Translations under genes and position numbers: made by a program
Notes under the pieces: generated by a model
What the model saw: the letters and a program-made list of their open reading frames with translations, nothing else
Databases searched by the model: none
What the model was told of the DNA's origin: nothing
DNA from: Posidoniimonas polymericola
GTDB taxonomy: Bacteria > Planctomycetota > Planctomycetia > Pirellulales > Lacipirellulaceae
Assembly (NCBI RefSeq): GCF_007859935.1
Contig: NZ_SJPO01000002.1
Location: 434,001-498,000 of the forward strand
Reading direction: 5' to 3'
DNA: 64,000 nucleotides
In this document: one piece after another, positions 47,101 through 53,482 of the stretch
How positions within the stretch are numbered: position 1 is the first letter of the stretch
Layout of the letters: every line of letters starts with the position of its first letter

Positions 47101-48612
47101 GACAAGAACGCGAGGTGCGGCCCCCGAGGAAGTCGCTATGTCAGTGTCGCCGTCGCCGTCCCAGTCACCTGCGAGGATTTGCTTGCCGCCGACGGTGCCA
47201 GTTTCTGTCCCTAGGATTAAGTGTTCACGAAACCCGCCGTTTCCTAGATTCTGGTACCATCCGACCGCGCCTGTCAGCCCAGAAACCGCCGTCAAATCAA
47301 ACATCCCATCGCCGTCGACATCAATCACCACAGGTTGATTTGGGTTGCCGAACGATGTTGGTACTCGCCTCTTGGTGAAGTTCCCAGAACCGTCGTTTTG
47401 CAGCCAGTCGATGTTGTAGAAGAAACCGCCGCTTCGTTCCACAAGGATGTCGAGATCCCCGTCGCCATCCAAGTCGACGGCCTCAGCACCGATCGCGTTG
47501 TAGAGGTCCGATGCAATCTGGTGTTCGGTGAAGTGCTCGAGTCCATCATTCTCATACCACGAAACGGTGTGTTCGAGGCGTGTTGTGCCGAGAAGGTCGA
47601 GGTCGCCGTCCCCGTCCAGATCTACGAAAGAGACATCTGACGCCGTGTTCGCATTGTAGGAAACAATGTGTTCTGTGAATGATTGTGAGCCGTCGTTCTC
47701 GTACCACGCAACCTTGTCGTTGTAGTTAGAGGCTGCCGCAAGGTCTAGATCTCCGTCAGCGTCAAGGTCTGCCACGGCAATCGAGGTGGGGGCGTCAAGC
47801 GTGTTGGGGACAAGGTGTTCGCTGAAATCTAACTCGCCACCGTTCTCTAGCCATACGATTGCGTCGCCGCCAAACGACAATGAGACGATGTCAAGATCTC
47901 CATCTCGATCAAGGTCGAGAGTCACGAGCTTCGTAAGGGGGACCGAGGTATGCGCAATGTAGGTCGGAGCCGCGTATTCGCCCGCCGACTTGGATGGTGA
48001 CGAGACCTCAACGATGTAGTCTTCTACCTCTCCGTCAAGCGCTGGACCGAATGGGCTCAGTCCACCGATTGTGCTAATCCTGAACCTCGCCGAGGTGTGG
48101 CCGGCCTGGGCCCAAGATGGGACCTCGAATCGAAAGCTGTTTTCGCCGTCTGAGACTGGGGCGTTGCGAATGATTTGATCGGTCGCTCCGTCCCACGAAC
48201 CGTCGCCGTTGAAGTCGATCCATGCGTCGAGCCGCGCGCCGGCTGGAGCGTTCTGGACGTTCACGGCCACCGTCGCGTTGGCTTGGCCAACTCGGATCTC
48301 TCCGAACGTAACTCCGTCGTCGCCGGAGTCGGCGTCGGCAGCTGCGGAGGGTAGCCCATTCATTTCGGCTGTGCGTGTCGCACCAAGCTGCGGGCCGACC
48401 GCTTCGTGTCGCGGGCCGTCATCCGCCAGCAGCGTTGGGTAGGGCTCCGGCGCATCGCCGAAGTCGGCCGCCAGCAGGCGGCGCCCCTCGAGCAGTTCGA
48501 ACACGAGCGACCGGCCACCGCTCAGCCGGGCGAGGCGGTCGCCGCGACGGTTTCTTCTGGGCGGCTGAGCCTTGCCGCGGCACTCGTTGCCAAACGCACG
48601 ATTCCAAGCCAT
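38137..48612 (-). CDS. Giant secreted repeat protein (GEVED, FG-GAP/VCBS, Calx-beta, dockerin)
   Basis: A 3,491-residue secreted protein. After an LEPR-xLL-type motif (ELLEGRRLLAADFGDAPEPY) it repeats a unit of about 625 residues five times. Each unit has a GEVED domain starting DFGDAP and ending in GEVEDY, a run of FG-GAP/VCBS repeats with calcium-loop motifs (DLDGDGDLDLL, WYENDG), and a Calx-beta domain. A sixth GEVED domain ends the repeats before an 80-residue acidic tail. GEVEDY falls near residues 194, 825, 1450, 2077, 2689 and 3374. A dockerin pair is inserted in unit five (about 3017-3064; GDYNDDQVVNEADYEVWRS). The ATG at 48612 follows CAGGA; the open frame continues 58 codons upstream. 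An adhesin or calcium-stiffened surface fibre is likely. Confidence 0.88.
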   Translation of the reverse strand: MAWNRAFGNECRGKAQPPRRNRRGDRLARLSGGRSLVFELLEGRRLLAADFGDAPEPYPTLLADDGPRHEAVGPQLGATRTAEMNGLPSAAADADSGDDGVTFGEIRVGQANATVAVNVQNAPAGARLDAWIDFNGDGSWDGATDQIIRNAPVSDGENSFRFEVPSWAQAGHTSARFRISTIGGLSPFGPALDGEVEDYIVEVSSPSKSAGEYAAPTYIAHTSVPLTKLVTLDLDRDGDLDIVSLSFGGDAIVWLENGGELDFSEHLVPNTLDAPTSIAVADLDADGDLDLAAASNYNDKVAWYENDGSQSFTEHIVSYNANTASDVSFVDLDGDGDLDLLGTTRLEHTVSWYENDGLEHFTEHQIASDLYNAIGAEAVDLDGDGDLDILVERSGGFFYNIDWLQNDGSGNFTKRRVPTSFGNPNQPVVIDVDGDGMFDLTAVSGLTGAVGWYQNLGNGGFREHLILGTETGTVGGKQILAGDWDGDGDTDIATSSGAAPRVLVQYKNDGAEQFSASDPSYAAGGGAMTIGDIDQDGDLDLLQAFNSPYKLAWYENVVNASVTVLNGVASEVSPDSPLRFRLELSHPSVNPTVVGFSVGGSAAHGLDYVVGGPVALQGGLGQAEFPPGETVIELSFTPLDDSLFEGAESVVVQLLPGAGYAVGDDFEASGSILSDEFGGDFGDAPAPYPTLSASDGALHSESSANTPMLGASLSLEPDGLLSADASADDDNGVTIAEVRVGQSAATAVVEVSGAPGRLDAWIDFDRDGSWDGPGEQIAAGLPLEVGLTPVFFAVPATAAPGVTYARFRISSHGGLAVSGVAGDGEVEDYELLITPPVQANGSLQYGGELDPTVMYADSITTADLDRDGDVDIIASLGDGGLVWRENLSGGIFANHLIDSERVIGYALSTADLDLDGDLDLLVGSAVADSVLWYENVGQLAFVRRNAFPSLRDPRMVAASDVDRDGDIDVLGVSSGSDRTIAWYLNDGRQVFTEQIVSAGLYQPWDSVARDIDGDGDLDVLVASVNGDVLWFENAGDGNHIEQLAVGGLGYSTAVSAGDFDADGDTDIVAWSEDDERLVWLENDGGEVFTQHEINAFPSSPHAVHSIEVVDLDGDSDLDLAVNISSTGGFAWYENDGSGSFVEHAMSPANGAQLPVAADLDNDGDLELLTGRIGAEGVEWTELAHSVELAINQGLIGEADGRPLSITLTTQEAVNTSVEVAFSLSGAADYRSDYDLVGATSYDGDTGVITIPRGERMARLELVALNDFHIETSEALLLELRDGANYVLSGQTSATIVISSDDLYSDFGDAPSPFATLLSEDGARHSPTADPANAPLLGELLGSEPDGTPDAEANAHGSDDGVVFGELRPGQQDATITVTVSGAGGLLDAWIDFNADGSWGGVGEKIFNSVSVDVGQNELSFDVPSHVGAGPVYARFRLSSTGSPTPYGVAVDGEVEDYIVAIASPAATGGDFLRRLLISETDFNPESLEAADIDGDGDMDLLAELSEPSQVAWLENDGNENFEIREIAGATGRVLSSGDFDADGDVDFVTGGEQWVKWFENDGAGNFSSYLIAANWGLPSSAAIADMDGDGSLDIVVLSHEDRRLSWFRRTAPSYFEERAINGELGYADNLSLADIDRDGDIDVVTARSVRSSIAAVTWFENHGEGDFDPHVIDARGGIRATNPVDIDLDGDLDIAFSARGLRVAWYENDGSQNFTLITRASGHSYEYKDSEVGDFDGDGDLDFVVLDGVSYSVSYFYANDGDGQFTLASQTDPFVLHTPLLSVDLDGDGDLDQVALSAGSDMINWLENVVTAEISLQNAQSLSSEGDVLDLVVELDHARLVPTELALLVGGGAEYLDDYELLGATLREPGVLLLTIPAGQRSATYSLSVIDDLVVESDETLVATLAPGRGYRAGEAADFEFTITSDDTLADFGDAPAPYPTLLAQNGALHAPSPVGIQGPRLGASSSLETNGSPSAAANGDDDDGVSFVGLFPGSVKGIVAIAVQDAPGRVDAWIDFNGDGSWDSPGEHILSDAPVVVGDNTLIIKVPAWANPGVAYGRFRLSTAGGLGYAGPAADGEVEDYAITIEAPPATTSEFAKAGAITTLNGQYRSYQRLEAIDLDGDGDLDLLPRLPSSGEHWAENTGDESYVLRELGRRVDGVSPADIDQDGAPDLLVWVNGYSQGGFGLLENDGIGGFTYRTIDESFQDVMDAVAADINADGTPDLVVARKNGEVLWLEAAAGGYELHLIGDYATSSFDAGPVDLEVADVNADGYVDIVVTGDLHGLNPIWLQNDGHGKFKQNYLSLASNHNYATTVDIDDDGDLDVITIGRSVRWHVNDGGEFGYYETLSSSRYWQRPLIGDFDGDGRMEIAVGNDDEAVVLEYDGASGLSETHLDIKSSTLAVGDIDGNGTLDLLAWESSGEVTRWSQPLKISLSSGPSAVVEDSTLGIVIRVEVGSASHRGINVELALSGTATLGEDYLIEGASVSSPAVIATEIPAGSPFVEIVIRPIEDSVVELAESIIVDLLGQPGRAAGVILCDPDIADYGDAPFPYPVNAASGGAAHWATGPYLGATRTTEGAGFNSADAAGDAGDDGVVFAATYPGNASSEVTVELSDAPDGALLDAWIDFDGDGTWNGPGEHVFAGQPISEGENLLLFTTPGWALPGQSAARFRVSTTGGLGIVGAADDGEVEDYLLTIAPAQRKVPTFATGAIGAPESDATYPNVVDFDRDGDLDVVYVLNRQTIVWQENLGDTRFAEHTVGDLASLTILQPEVVDLNGDGLLDVLGVARVSGAPDTLGVFLQQADGFLAIEGPAGMDSVSTYAVGDIDSDGDIDLLFGGLTYGSNDGSPTLENFAWLENDGTAAFTRRVIPFGRPSPYPASNANLADLNGDGHLDFVVASAAGVRIVTFENNGSQEFTARLTDPRPTQSFSRYGTLTTGDFDLDGDTDLIATSGIYSSPGSWYENDGTGRFTELPSTFWAYNASSVTTADVDGDGDLDAVYSGAPFLTWQENRLRGDYNDDQVVNEADYEVWRSTYGEVGVAPRADGNADGRVDAVDYAIWRDARVAQPERVFLTQIAGAYGWFGAEIGDLDGDGDLDIVTGGYEGLTWFVNVPSVHVTTSGTDLLEGGEPLEVTFTRTEQLDQDFTLELLPSGTAGFNVDYTVNGLSARQVVIPAGSNSTTIALNAVDDGLSELDEPFSIGFRGGPKYAVTGTSRLSGAVQSDEPGGDFGDAPAPYATLLADDGARHSRLTDVDPRLGATRADSSDAAPSDTAVGDLDDDGVLLTTVQAGQEGASATVEVQGAAGLLDAWIDFNGNGSWDDDGEQVFASVPAGLGINELAFDVPADAQLGTTYARFRISTHGQLGPEGLAADGEVEDYPLMIDPAPVEAPLASSEAAWTEAAINALAFAAIDTGPPIVKPASRPTPTTSIGPVTDDLLELLAIEQARRPLATAYRADYDQAIGSDADEPAASDGSTATLTEQVLSSPSRG

Positions 48613-49330
48613 TCCTGTGCCGCCTGAAGCTTTGTCGACTGCCCCTTTTGAGCTCGGGCAGTGGGATCCGGGAGAAGCCCCTAGTATACACGGATTGACG
48701 CAAATTAGGCACTTCTGAGGTGGGTTTTTGCCCTGACGCCAGCGGTCGGAAGTGAACGCGTGGCTGCTTGGTCGTGGTGCGACCAAACCTGCTGGTGGTA
48801 CGTGAATTGACGCTACGTTACGCGATTACTCCCTCTCTTATTCCGGCCGGGCCTACCCGTCGGAATACGAGTCCGCCCTGCAGGCCGCCCTTGCTAGTCT
48901 GAGGGCTTTTTTCCCTCAGGAACTCGGCGGGACCACGTTCGAGATCGCCGTCGGCGCGGTCGATTGGGCTCAGACCAGCCACCCCAGCAACTGGTATTAG
49001 ATCAACCCAGGCGCCTGCGGGTTTGAGGTCGGCAGGTATCGAGATTCGGTCACCGCCGACGCTGCTGCCTCGACCCGCGGGCGATCCTACGATTGCGAGA
49101 GCCGCTGGCTCAACCACAGGGACGCAGTCCAGACCTGCACAGACCGAATTTCTGGTCCGGGGATAACGGCTCAGTAGTGGCTAGTTCGAAAGCTGAAGTC
49201 GCGCAACGAGGACCACGGGTCCTCTGCCCGCGGCGTCTGCTGCGCCAGTGCGGCAAGCATGATTGCTACGGAAGCCACGCCGCGGTCTTGTCGGGTTAGT
49301 CCCGAGCGAGTCCCTGGAGGGCCGAGGAGG
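48613..49330. other. Intergenic region, possible protein fragment
   Basis: No full gene is supported. On the plus strand an open frame from 48806 to a TAG near 49000 lacks a start codon but looks protein-like (YSGRAYPSEYESALQAALAS, GGTTFEIAVGAVDWAQ), so it may be a remnant. A 7-bp hairpin CTGAGGG/CCCTCAG around a T-rich loop lies near 48899-48919. Confidence 0.35.
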
Positions 49331-50647
49331 CTATTTATTGTAGGACACCCGCCAGATCACGCCGCCGTCGTCGTCGCTGACCAGCAAGTCGCCCTGCGTG
49401 GTCACCTCGACACTGACGGGCCGGCCGTAAACCTGGCTCGCGTCCCCGTCGGCAATGAAGCCCGCGAGGAAGTCCTCGGGCGGCTGGGGTCGGCCGGCCT
49501 CGTCGAACGGCACGAACACCACCTTGTAGCCGGCGAATTTGGCGCGGTTCCATGACCCATGCTGACCGACAAACGCCCCTTGGTGGTAGCGCTCGGGGAA
49601 CTTGTCGCCGGTGTAGAACGCGAGGCCCAAGGACGCGGTGTGCGAACCGACCGGCACGTCCGGGACGATCGCTTGGCTCGCCAATTCCTCGTGAGGGTCT
49701 TCACCCCACCGGGGGTCGGGCAGGTCCCCGTAGTACGAGTAGGGCCAGCCGTACCACCCTCCCCGGCGTACACTTGTGAGGTAGTCGGGGACGAGGTTGT
49801 CGCCGATCTCGTCGCGTTCATTGACCGCGGTCCACAGCTCCCCCGTCACGGGGTTGTAGTCCATGCCGACTGGGTTCCTCAACCCCGACGCGTAGAGCTC
49901 TTCGCCGGACCCGTCGGGGTTCATTGCCAGGATGCACGCGCGTCGCTCCTCCTCCTCCATGCCGTGCTCGCCGACGTTGCTCGATGACCCGACCGTCACG
50001 AGCAGACGCCCGCCATCGTTCGTCGCCAGTAGGTTGCGGGTCCAGTGGTGGTTGTAGCCACCAGCGGGGAGCTCAGCAATCCGCTCGCCTTCGCCCTCGA
50101 GCCGCGTCATCCCGTCGCGGTAGGGCCATCGCATCACCGAGTCGACATTCCCGACGTAGAAGTAACCGTCGACGACCGCCATGCCGTAGGGCTGGTTGAG
50201 CCCGTTTGCTTTGCTGGCGAACTCGAACCTCTTATCAACCGAGCCATCGCCATTGGCGTCGCGGAGCAGCACGATGCGGTTGGGGCTGTTGCGGGCGTCG
50301 TCGCTAAGGGCGACGAAATAGCCTTCGCCGGTCGGGGCGATGTAGACCCGGCGTGGGTGGTCGAGGTCCTCTGCGAACCTGGTCACCGTGAAGCCATCGG
50401 GCGCCCGCGGCGCCGCTCCCTCGGGCCACGGCACAACCTGACTACGCTTGGTGGTCGGTTCCGACGCGTAGGGGGGCGGCAGGGTCAATTCGCCTACCGC
50501 TGTCGACACGGTGACTGGGGGTTGGGCGGCCAGCTTGGCTTTCTGGGCGTCAGAGAGCGACTCGGCAACCTCGGCGTCGACCGACCTGCTCGAGCCGAGC
50601 AGCAGGCAGGCAGCGAGAACTACGACCTTTTGACGTCCTATTCGCAT
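49331..50647 (-). CDS. PQQ-dependent sugar dehydrogenase-like protein (sorbosone dehydrogenase family)
   Basis: A 438-residue periplasmic beta-propeller with a signal peptide (KVVVLAACLLLGSSRSVDA). It resembles the soluble glucose/L-sorbosone dehydrogenase family, seen in DGFTVTRFAEDLDHPRRVYI, HHWTRNLLATNDGGRLLVTV, GSSSNVGEHGMEEEERRACI and the stretch GLRNPVGMDYNPVTGELWTA followed by NERDEIGD. It would oxidise sugars with pyrroloquinoline quinone and feed electrons to the respiratory chain. The substrate is unknown and no PQQ synthesis gene is in the window. I chose the ATG at 50647 (MRIGRQKVV) because it begins the signal peptide; an ATG 13 codons upstream is possible. Confidence 0.85.
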   Translation of the reverse strand: MRIGRQKVVVLAACLLLGSSRSVDAEVAESLSDAQKAKLAAQPPVTVSTAVGELTLPPPYASEPTTKRSQVVPWPEGAAPRAPDGFTVTRFAEDLDHPRRVYIAPTGEGYFVALSDDARNSPNRIVLLRDANGDGSVDKRFEFASKANGLNQPYGMAVVDGYFYVGNVDSVMRWPYRDGMTRLEGEGERIAELPAGGYNHHWTRNLLATNDGGRLLVTVGSSSNVGEHGMEEEERRACILAMNPDGSGEELYASGLRNPVGMDYNPVTGELWTAVNERDEIGDNLVPDYLTSVRRGGWYGWPYSYYGDLPDPRWGEDPHEELASQAIVPDVPVGSHTASLGLAFYTGDKFPERYHQGAFVGQHGSWNRAKFAGYKVVFVPFDEAGRPQPPEDFLAGFIADGDASQVYGRPVSVEVTTQGDLLVSDDDGGVIWRVSYNK

Positions 50648-50823
50648 GGTTATCAATCTCTCTTCTTCGGAAGTCGCGGCTGACAACGCAGGGTCGCCTC
50701 ACGGAGGCCGACCTCACCCGCGATTTTAGCAACCTGCGTGCCAACAGACAGCTCGGTGACGCTCTGTGGGTTGGCCTCGTTGCAGCAGTGGCTTGCCCGC
50801 TCGCCGTTGCTGCTGGGCATCAA

Positions 50824-50960
50824 CCTGGGGTGGATCGGCCGAGTTCGCCTCGGGATGCATTGGGTGTCCCCTGCCCTCCCGTGGGCTACCTGTACTCGAC
50901 GCTCGCAGGACCCTTTTTGATGGAGCCACCAAGAGGTTGGTGGGGCGCAATTGGGGGCTG
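50824..50960. repeat. Dispersed repeat copy B
   Basis: Matches 33498-33635 in the same orientation with a few short differences. The shared 18-base block AAGAGGTTGGTGGGGCGC is exact. Read on the minus strand both copies give PTNLL(L/V)APS and EGRGH. This copy lies outside any gene. Confidence 0.7.
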
Positions 50961-51129
50961 GCCGCTGCCCCGGCGTCGTCGGTGTAGCTCTCCTAAAGAA
51001 TCAGCAAGCCGCACCACGTTGCTGCACGTCACAAGTCGCCACGCCGCGTTTCGACCAAGCCGAGAGGCTGAGGACCGAAAACGCCTGCAAGACGAGTTTT
51101 CTTCACTGATCGCGAAAACGGTGCAAGAA

Positions 51130-51151
51130 TTGAACTAGTTTAACTAGTCAA
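51130..51151 (+). promoter_or_regulatory. Palindromic operator of the toxin-antitoxin operon
   Basis: TTGAACTAGTTTAACTAGTCAA contains two ACTAGT boxes three bases apart in a nearly symmetric 22-bp site. It sits 12 bases before the antitoxin start and next to its AAAGGGAGG ribosome site. Phd-type antitoxins usually repress their own promoter at such sites. Confidence 0.6.
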
Positions 51152-51163
51152 AGGGAGGTCGCT

Positions 51164-51409
51164 ATGCCCCACGCCGAATGGAATATTGCCGATGCGAAGA
51201 GCAAGCTCAGCGAGGTGCTCAATCGAGCAGAACAGCAGGCGCAATTCATCACACGGCGGAACCGCCAGTACGTCGTTCTTGGCGGCGAAGAGTACCGGCG
51301 TCTAACCGGAGACGTTGCAAGCCTGAAGGAATTGATCCTGAGCGGCCCCAGCCTGGAAGGCCTCGACCTGGAGCGTGATCCTAGCCTCGGCCGGGAGTTG
51401 GAGCTGTGA
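51164..51409 (+). CDS. Phd/YefM-type antitoxin
   Basis: An 81-residue protein of the prevent-host-death family. The N-terminal DNA-binding part reads WNIADAKSKLSEVLNRAEQQ and then QFITRRNRQYVVLGGEEYRR, the classical Phd pattern. A C-terminal tail (SLEGLDLERDPSLGRELEL) probably covers the toxin. It has a strong AAAGGGAGG ribosome site. Its stop codon overlaps the toxin start (GTGA), so antitoxin and toxin are translationally coupled. Confidence 0.9.
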   Translation: MPHAEWNIADAKSKLSEVLNRAEQQAQFITRRNRQYVVLGGEEYRRLTGDVASLKELILSGPSLEGLDLERDPSLGRELEL

Positions 51410-51843
51410 GAACCCTGCTCGACACCTGCGTCCTCTCAGAAATCCAGCGGCCGCAAGGCAACCCACGGGTTCGTGAGCGGCTGGAAGCCCTCCCGCCGGA
51501 AGCCATCTTCTTGAGCGTGCTGACCCTCGGGGGATTGAGGAAGGGGATCAACAAGCTGGCGCCGAGCGCCAAAAAAAAATCACTGGGGGTGTGGTTCGAC
51601 CAGGTCGTGAACTCCGCCGAGGACCGTATCTTGCCGGTCGATCTTGAGACCGCCGTGATCTGGGGCGAGATCACCGCCAGCTCGGCAGCAAAGGGTAGGC
51701 AGATTCCAGCCGTCGACGGCCTCCTCGCAGCCACCGCCCTGCGGCATGGGCTGCACCTGGTGACCCGCAACATCACCGACTTCGTGTCGACCGGAGTGAT
51801 GCTCATTAATCCCTGGGAAGACCTGTCGGCAAAGCCCCGTTGA
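51406..51843 (+). CDS. PIN-domain toxin (VapC/FitB-like)
   Basis: A 145-residue ribonuclease-type toxin with the acidic residues of the PIN active site in LLDTCVLSEIQRP, in ILPVDLETAVIWGEI and in IPAVDGLLAATALRHGLHLV followed by TRNITDF. It is typical for VapC/FitB proteins that cleave tRNA or rRNA when the antitoxin is degraded. The start codon is GTG at 51406, overlapping the antitoxin stop. A run of nine A (about 51570-51580) inside the gene encodes KKK and could be prone to frameshifting. Confidence 0.9.
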   Translation: MRTLLDTCVLSEIQRPQGNPRVRERLEALPPEAIFLSVLTLGGLRKGINKLAPSAKKKSLGVWFDQVVNSAEDRILPVDLETAVIWGEITASSAAKGRQIPAVDGLLAATALRHGLHLVTRNITDFVSTGVMLINPWEDLSAKPR

Positions 51844-52438
51844 ACGAAGTGACGCCCAGGATAGCCCCACGGCCATCTCCAGGGGACGGGACGCGCGCCG
51901 GAAAAGACGAAAGCGATGTCCGGCCCGTGGGGATGCCTCGGGCTTCCGTTCTACCGCGGTCTATTCCTATTGATCACCGCGCGGCGAATGCTGCCCGTTG
52001 CCGATAATCTCCTCCGCAGAATGCTTCTTCCATCGTGGCATCTTGAACCTCCTTCACATGACGTCCACGCAGAGCGATTATCGCTCCACCTGTGGACTCG
52101 TTTGAAGGGGGCAGGTCATCGCCGCGAACTGATGACCAGCCGCACACCGTCGCTGGTGCGGAGCGTCTCGTTGGTCGTCTTGCGGGCCTTACGTTTTCCC
52201 GAGTTCGATTTGGCCGCGTCGGTGGAGCGGATGTGACCGACGCACTGTTAGCCGCGTATAGCGCTTCGGCGTCGTGAGTTGGAACGCCCGCGAGACTTCG
52301 CAAGATTCTCGCGGGAATGCATCGTCTGGTTGGCGGCTCCTTGCCGGCACAAACGGGAGCTGCTAAACATCCCAGGGCGCCGCGTCGGGCAAGGACCGAC
52401 TCGGACGGCGACGATCATTGAATACCGCGGAGGAGCCA
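51844..52438. other. Intergenic stretch without supported gene
   Basis: About 595 bases between the toxin gene and the oxidoreductase. Several frames are open but none has a clear family or start signal. A startless minus-strand frame at 52117-52247 ends in a protein-like KTTNETLRTSDGVRLVISSR and could be the tail of a lost gene. Confidence 0.4.
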
Positions 52439-53278
52439 ATGCCAACGGGCAGGATCGGTCTCGTTGACGACTGTCTCGACAATTTCCACGCGAAGACCTA
52501 CCTCGCCGCCTTCCGCAGCGAGTTGGCGGACCGTGGCTGGGAGGTGACCGGCGCCTTCGCTTTGCAGAACGGCGAAAGCAGGCGGTTCGCGGACGAGCAC
52601 CGCGTGCCGCTCGTCGACAGCATCGACGACCTTGCTTCCCACGTTGACGCGTTCGCTATCCTAGCGCCTTCTTCGCCGCAGACGCATCTGCCCTTGTGCG
52701 AGCAGGTGCTTCCCTACGCCAAGCCAACCTTTGTCGACAAGACCTTCGCGGTCGACTACGGGCAGGCGTGTTCGGTTTTTGACCTCGCCGACCGTTTCGC
52801 GACGCCAGTCCAGACCACCTCGGCGTTGCGGTCAACGAATATTCAAGCCTACTGCCGTCAGCTGCGGGCCCCCATTCGTTCCATCACCGTGTGGGCGGGC
52901 GGCGACACCTTCGACGAGTACGGCGTGCATCCGGTCGAGCTTGTCATTAGCTGCCTGGCCGTCGCGCCAAGCCGGCTGGTGACCTCCACCTCTGACCCGT
53001 TGATGACGATCCTACTCGATTTCCCGGATGGAGTCGCGGCGACGATCCATTTCAACGCTCGCGAGCATCTACCCTTCGAAGCACTCGTCGAAAGCGCAGA
53101 GGACAAGCGGCTGCTGCGGGTTGACGACTCTCGCCTGTTCGTAGACGCGGCGCGGGGCATTCTCGACTTCTTTGACGCGGGCCAACCGCTGGTTCCTCGA
53201 GAACAGACGCTGTCGGTGATGCGCATCCTTGACGCCGCGAAGAGGCCGGAGGCCGGCACAAAGTGGGTTGGCCTCTGA
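52439..53278 (+). CDS. Atypical Gfo/Idh/MocA-family protein
   Basis: A 279-residue protein related to the Gfo/Idh/MocA dehydrogenases by its overall plan: a Rossmann half at about 1-125 and an alpha/beta half with EYGVHPVELVISCL, equivalent to the family's GxHxxD region. Key cofactor marks are changed. The N-terminal glycine-rich loop is replaced by RIGLVDDCLDNFHAKTYL, and the usual EKP is VDKTF. It is also shorter than the usual 330-380 residues. It may be an enzyme with altered cofactor use or a non-catalytic partner of the normal protein at 53483. The ATG at 52439 has GGAGGAG five bases upstream, which decides the start. Confidence 0.75.
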   Translation: MPTGRIGLVDDCLDNFHAKTYLAAFRSELADRGWEVTGAFALQNGESRRFADEHRVPLVDSIDDLASHVDAFAILAPSSPQTHLPLCEQVLPYAKPTFVDKTFAVDYGQACSVFDLADRFATPVQTTSALRSTNIQAYCRQLRAPIRSITVWAGGDTFDEYGVHPVELVISCLAVAPSRLVTSTSDPLMTILLDFPDGVAATIHFNAREHLPFEALVESAEDKRLLRVDDSRLFVDAARGILDFFDAGQPLVPREQTLSVMRILDAAKRPEAGTKWVGL

Positions 53279-53482
53279 CGGAACCGATGCCTGGGGGCCG
53301 GCCGGCCGCGCTATTGTTGTTCGTTTTGCCGCCGGTCATACTCCGGGTCGAGGGGCGACGCGCGGACCCCGTTCGGCGCGCCGCTTGGGCGTCGTCCGGG
53401 TTGCCGCACGCAAGACACTGACCAGGCGCCGCCGGCCGGGGAGTGCGTCATCCGATAGACCGTTCGAGACAAGAATCAAACC

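Larger units (their letters stand above)
50648..51163. other. Intergenic region with repeat copy B and TA promoter area
   Basis: A 516-base gap that contains dispersed repeat copy B (50824-50960) and the operator of the toxin-antitoxin pair (51130-51151). The open frame at 50726-50950 minus is the repeat read in the same frame as the GH43 tail and is not supported as a gene. Confidence 0.5.

Noticed and set aside
38137-48612. Regular DNA repeats that might be a tandem-repeat locus or CRISPR-like array
   Set aside because: The 1.88-kb period follows protein domains in one uninterrupted reading frame; there are no short identical repeats with unique spacers.
52117-52247. Minus-strand frame ending in a protein-like tail
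   Set aside because: No start codon between the preceding stop and the tail; at most a remnant.
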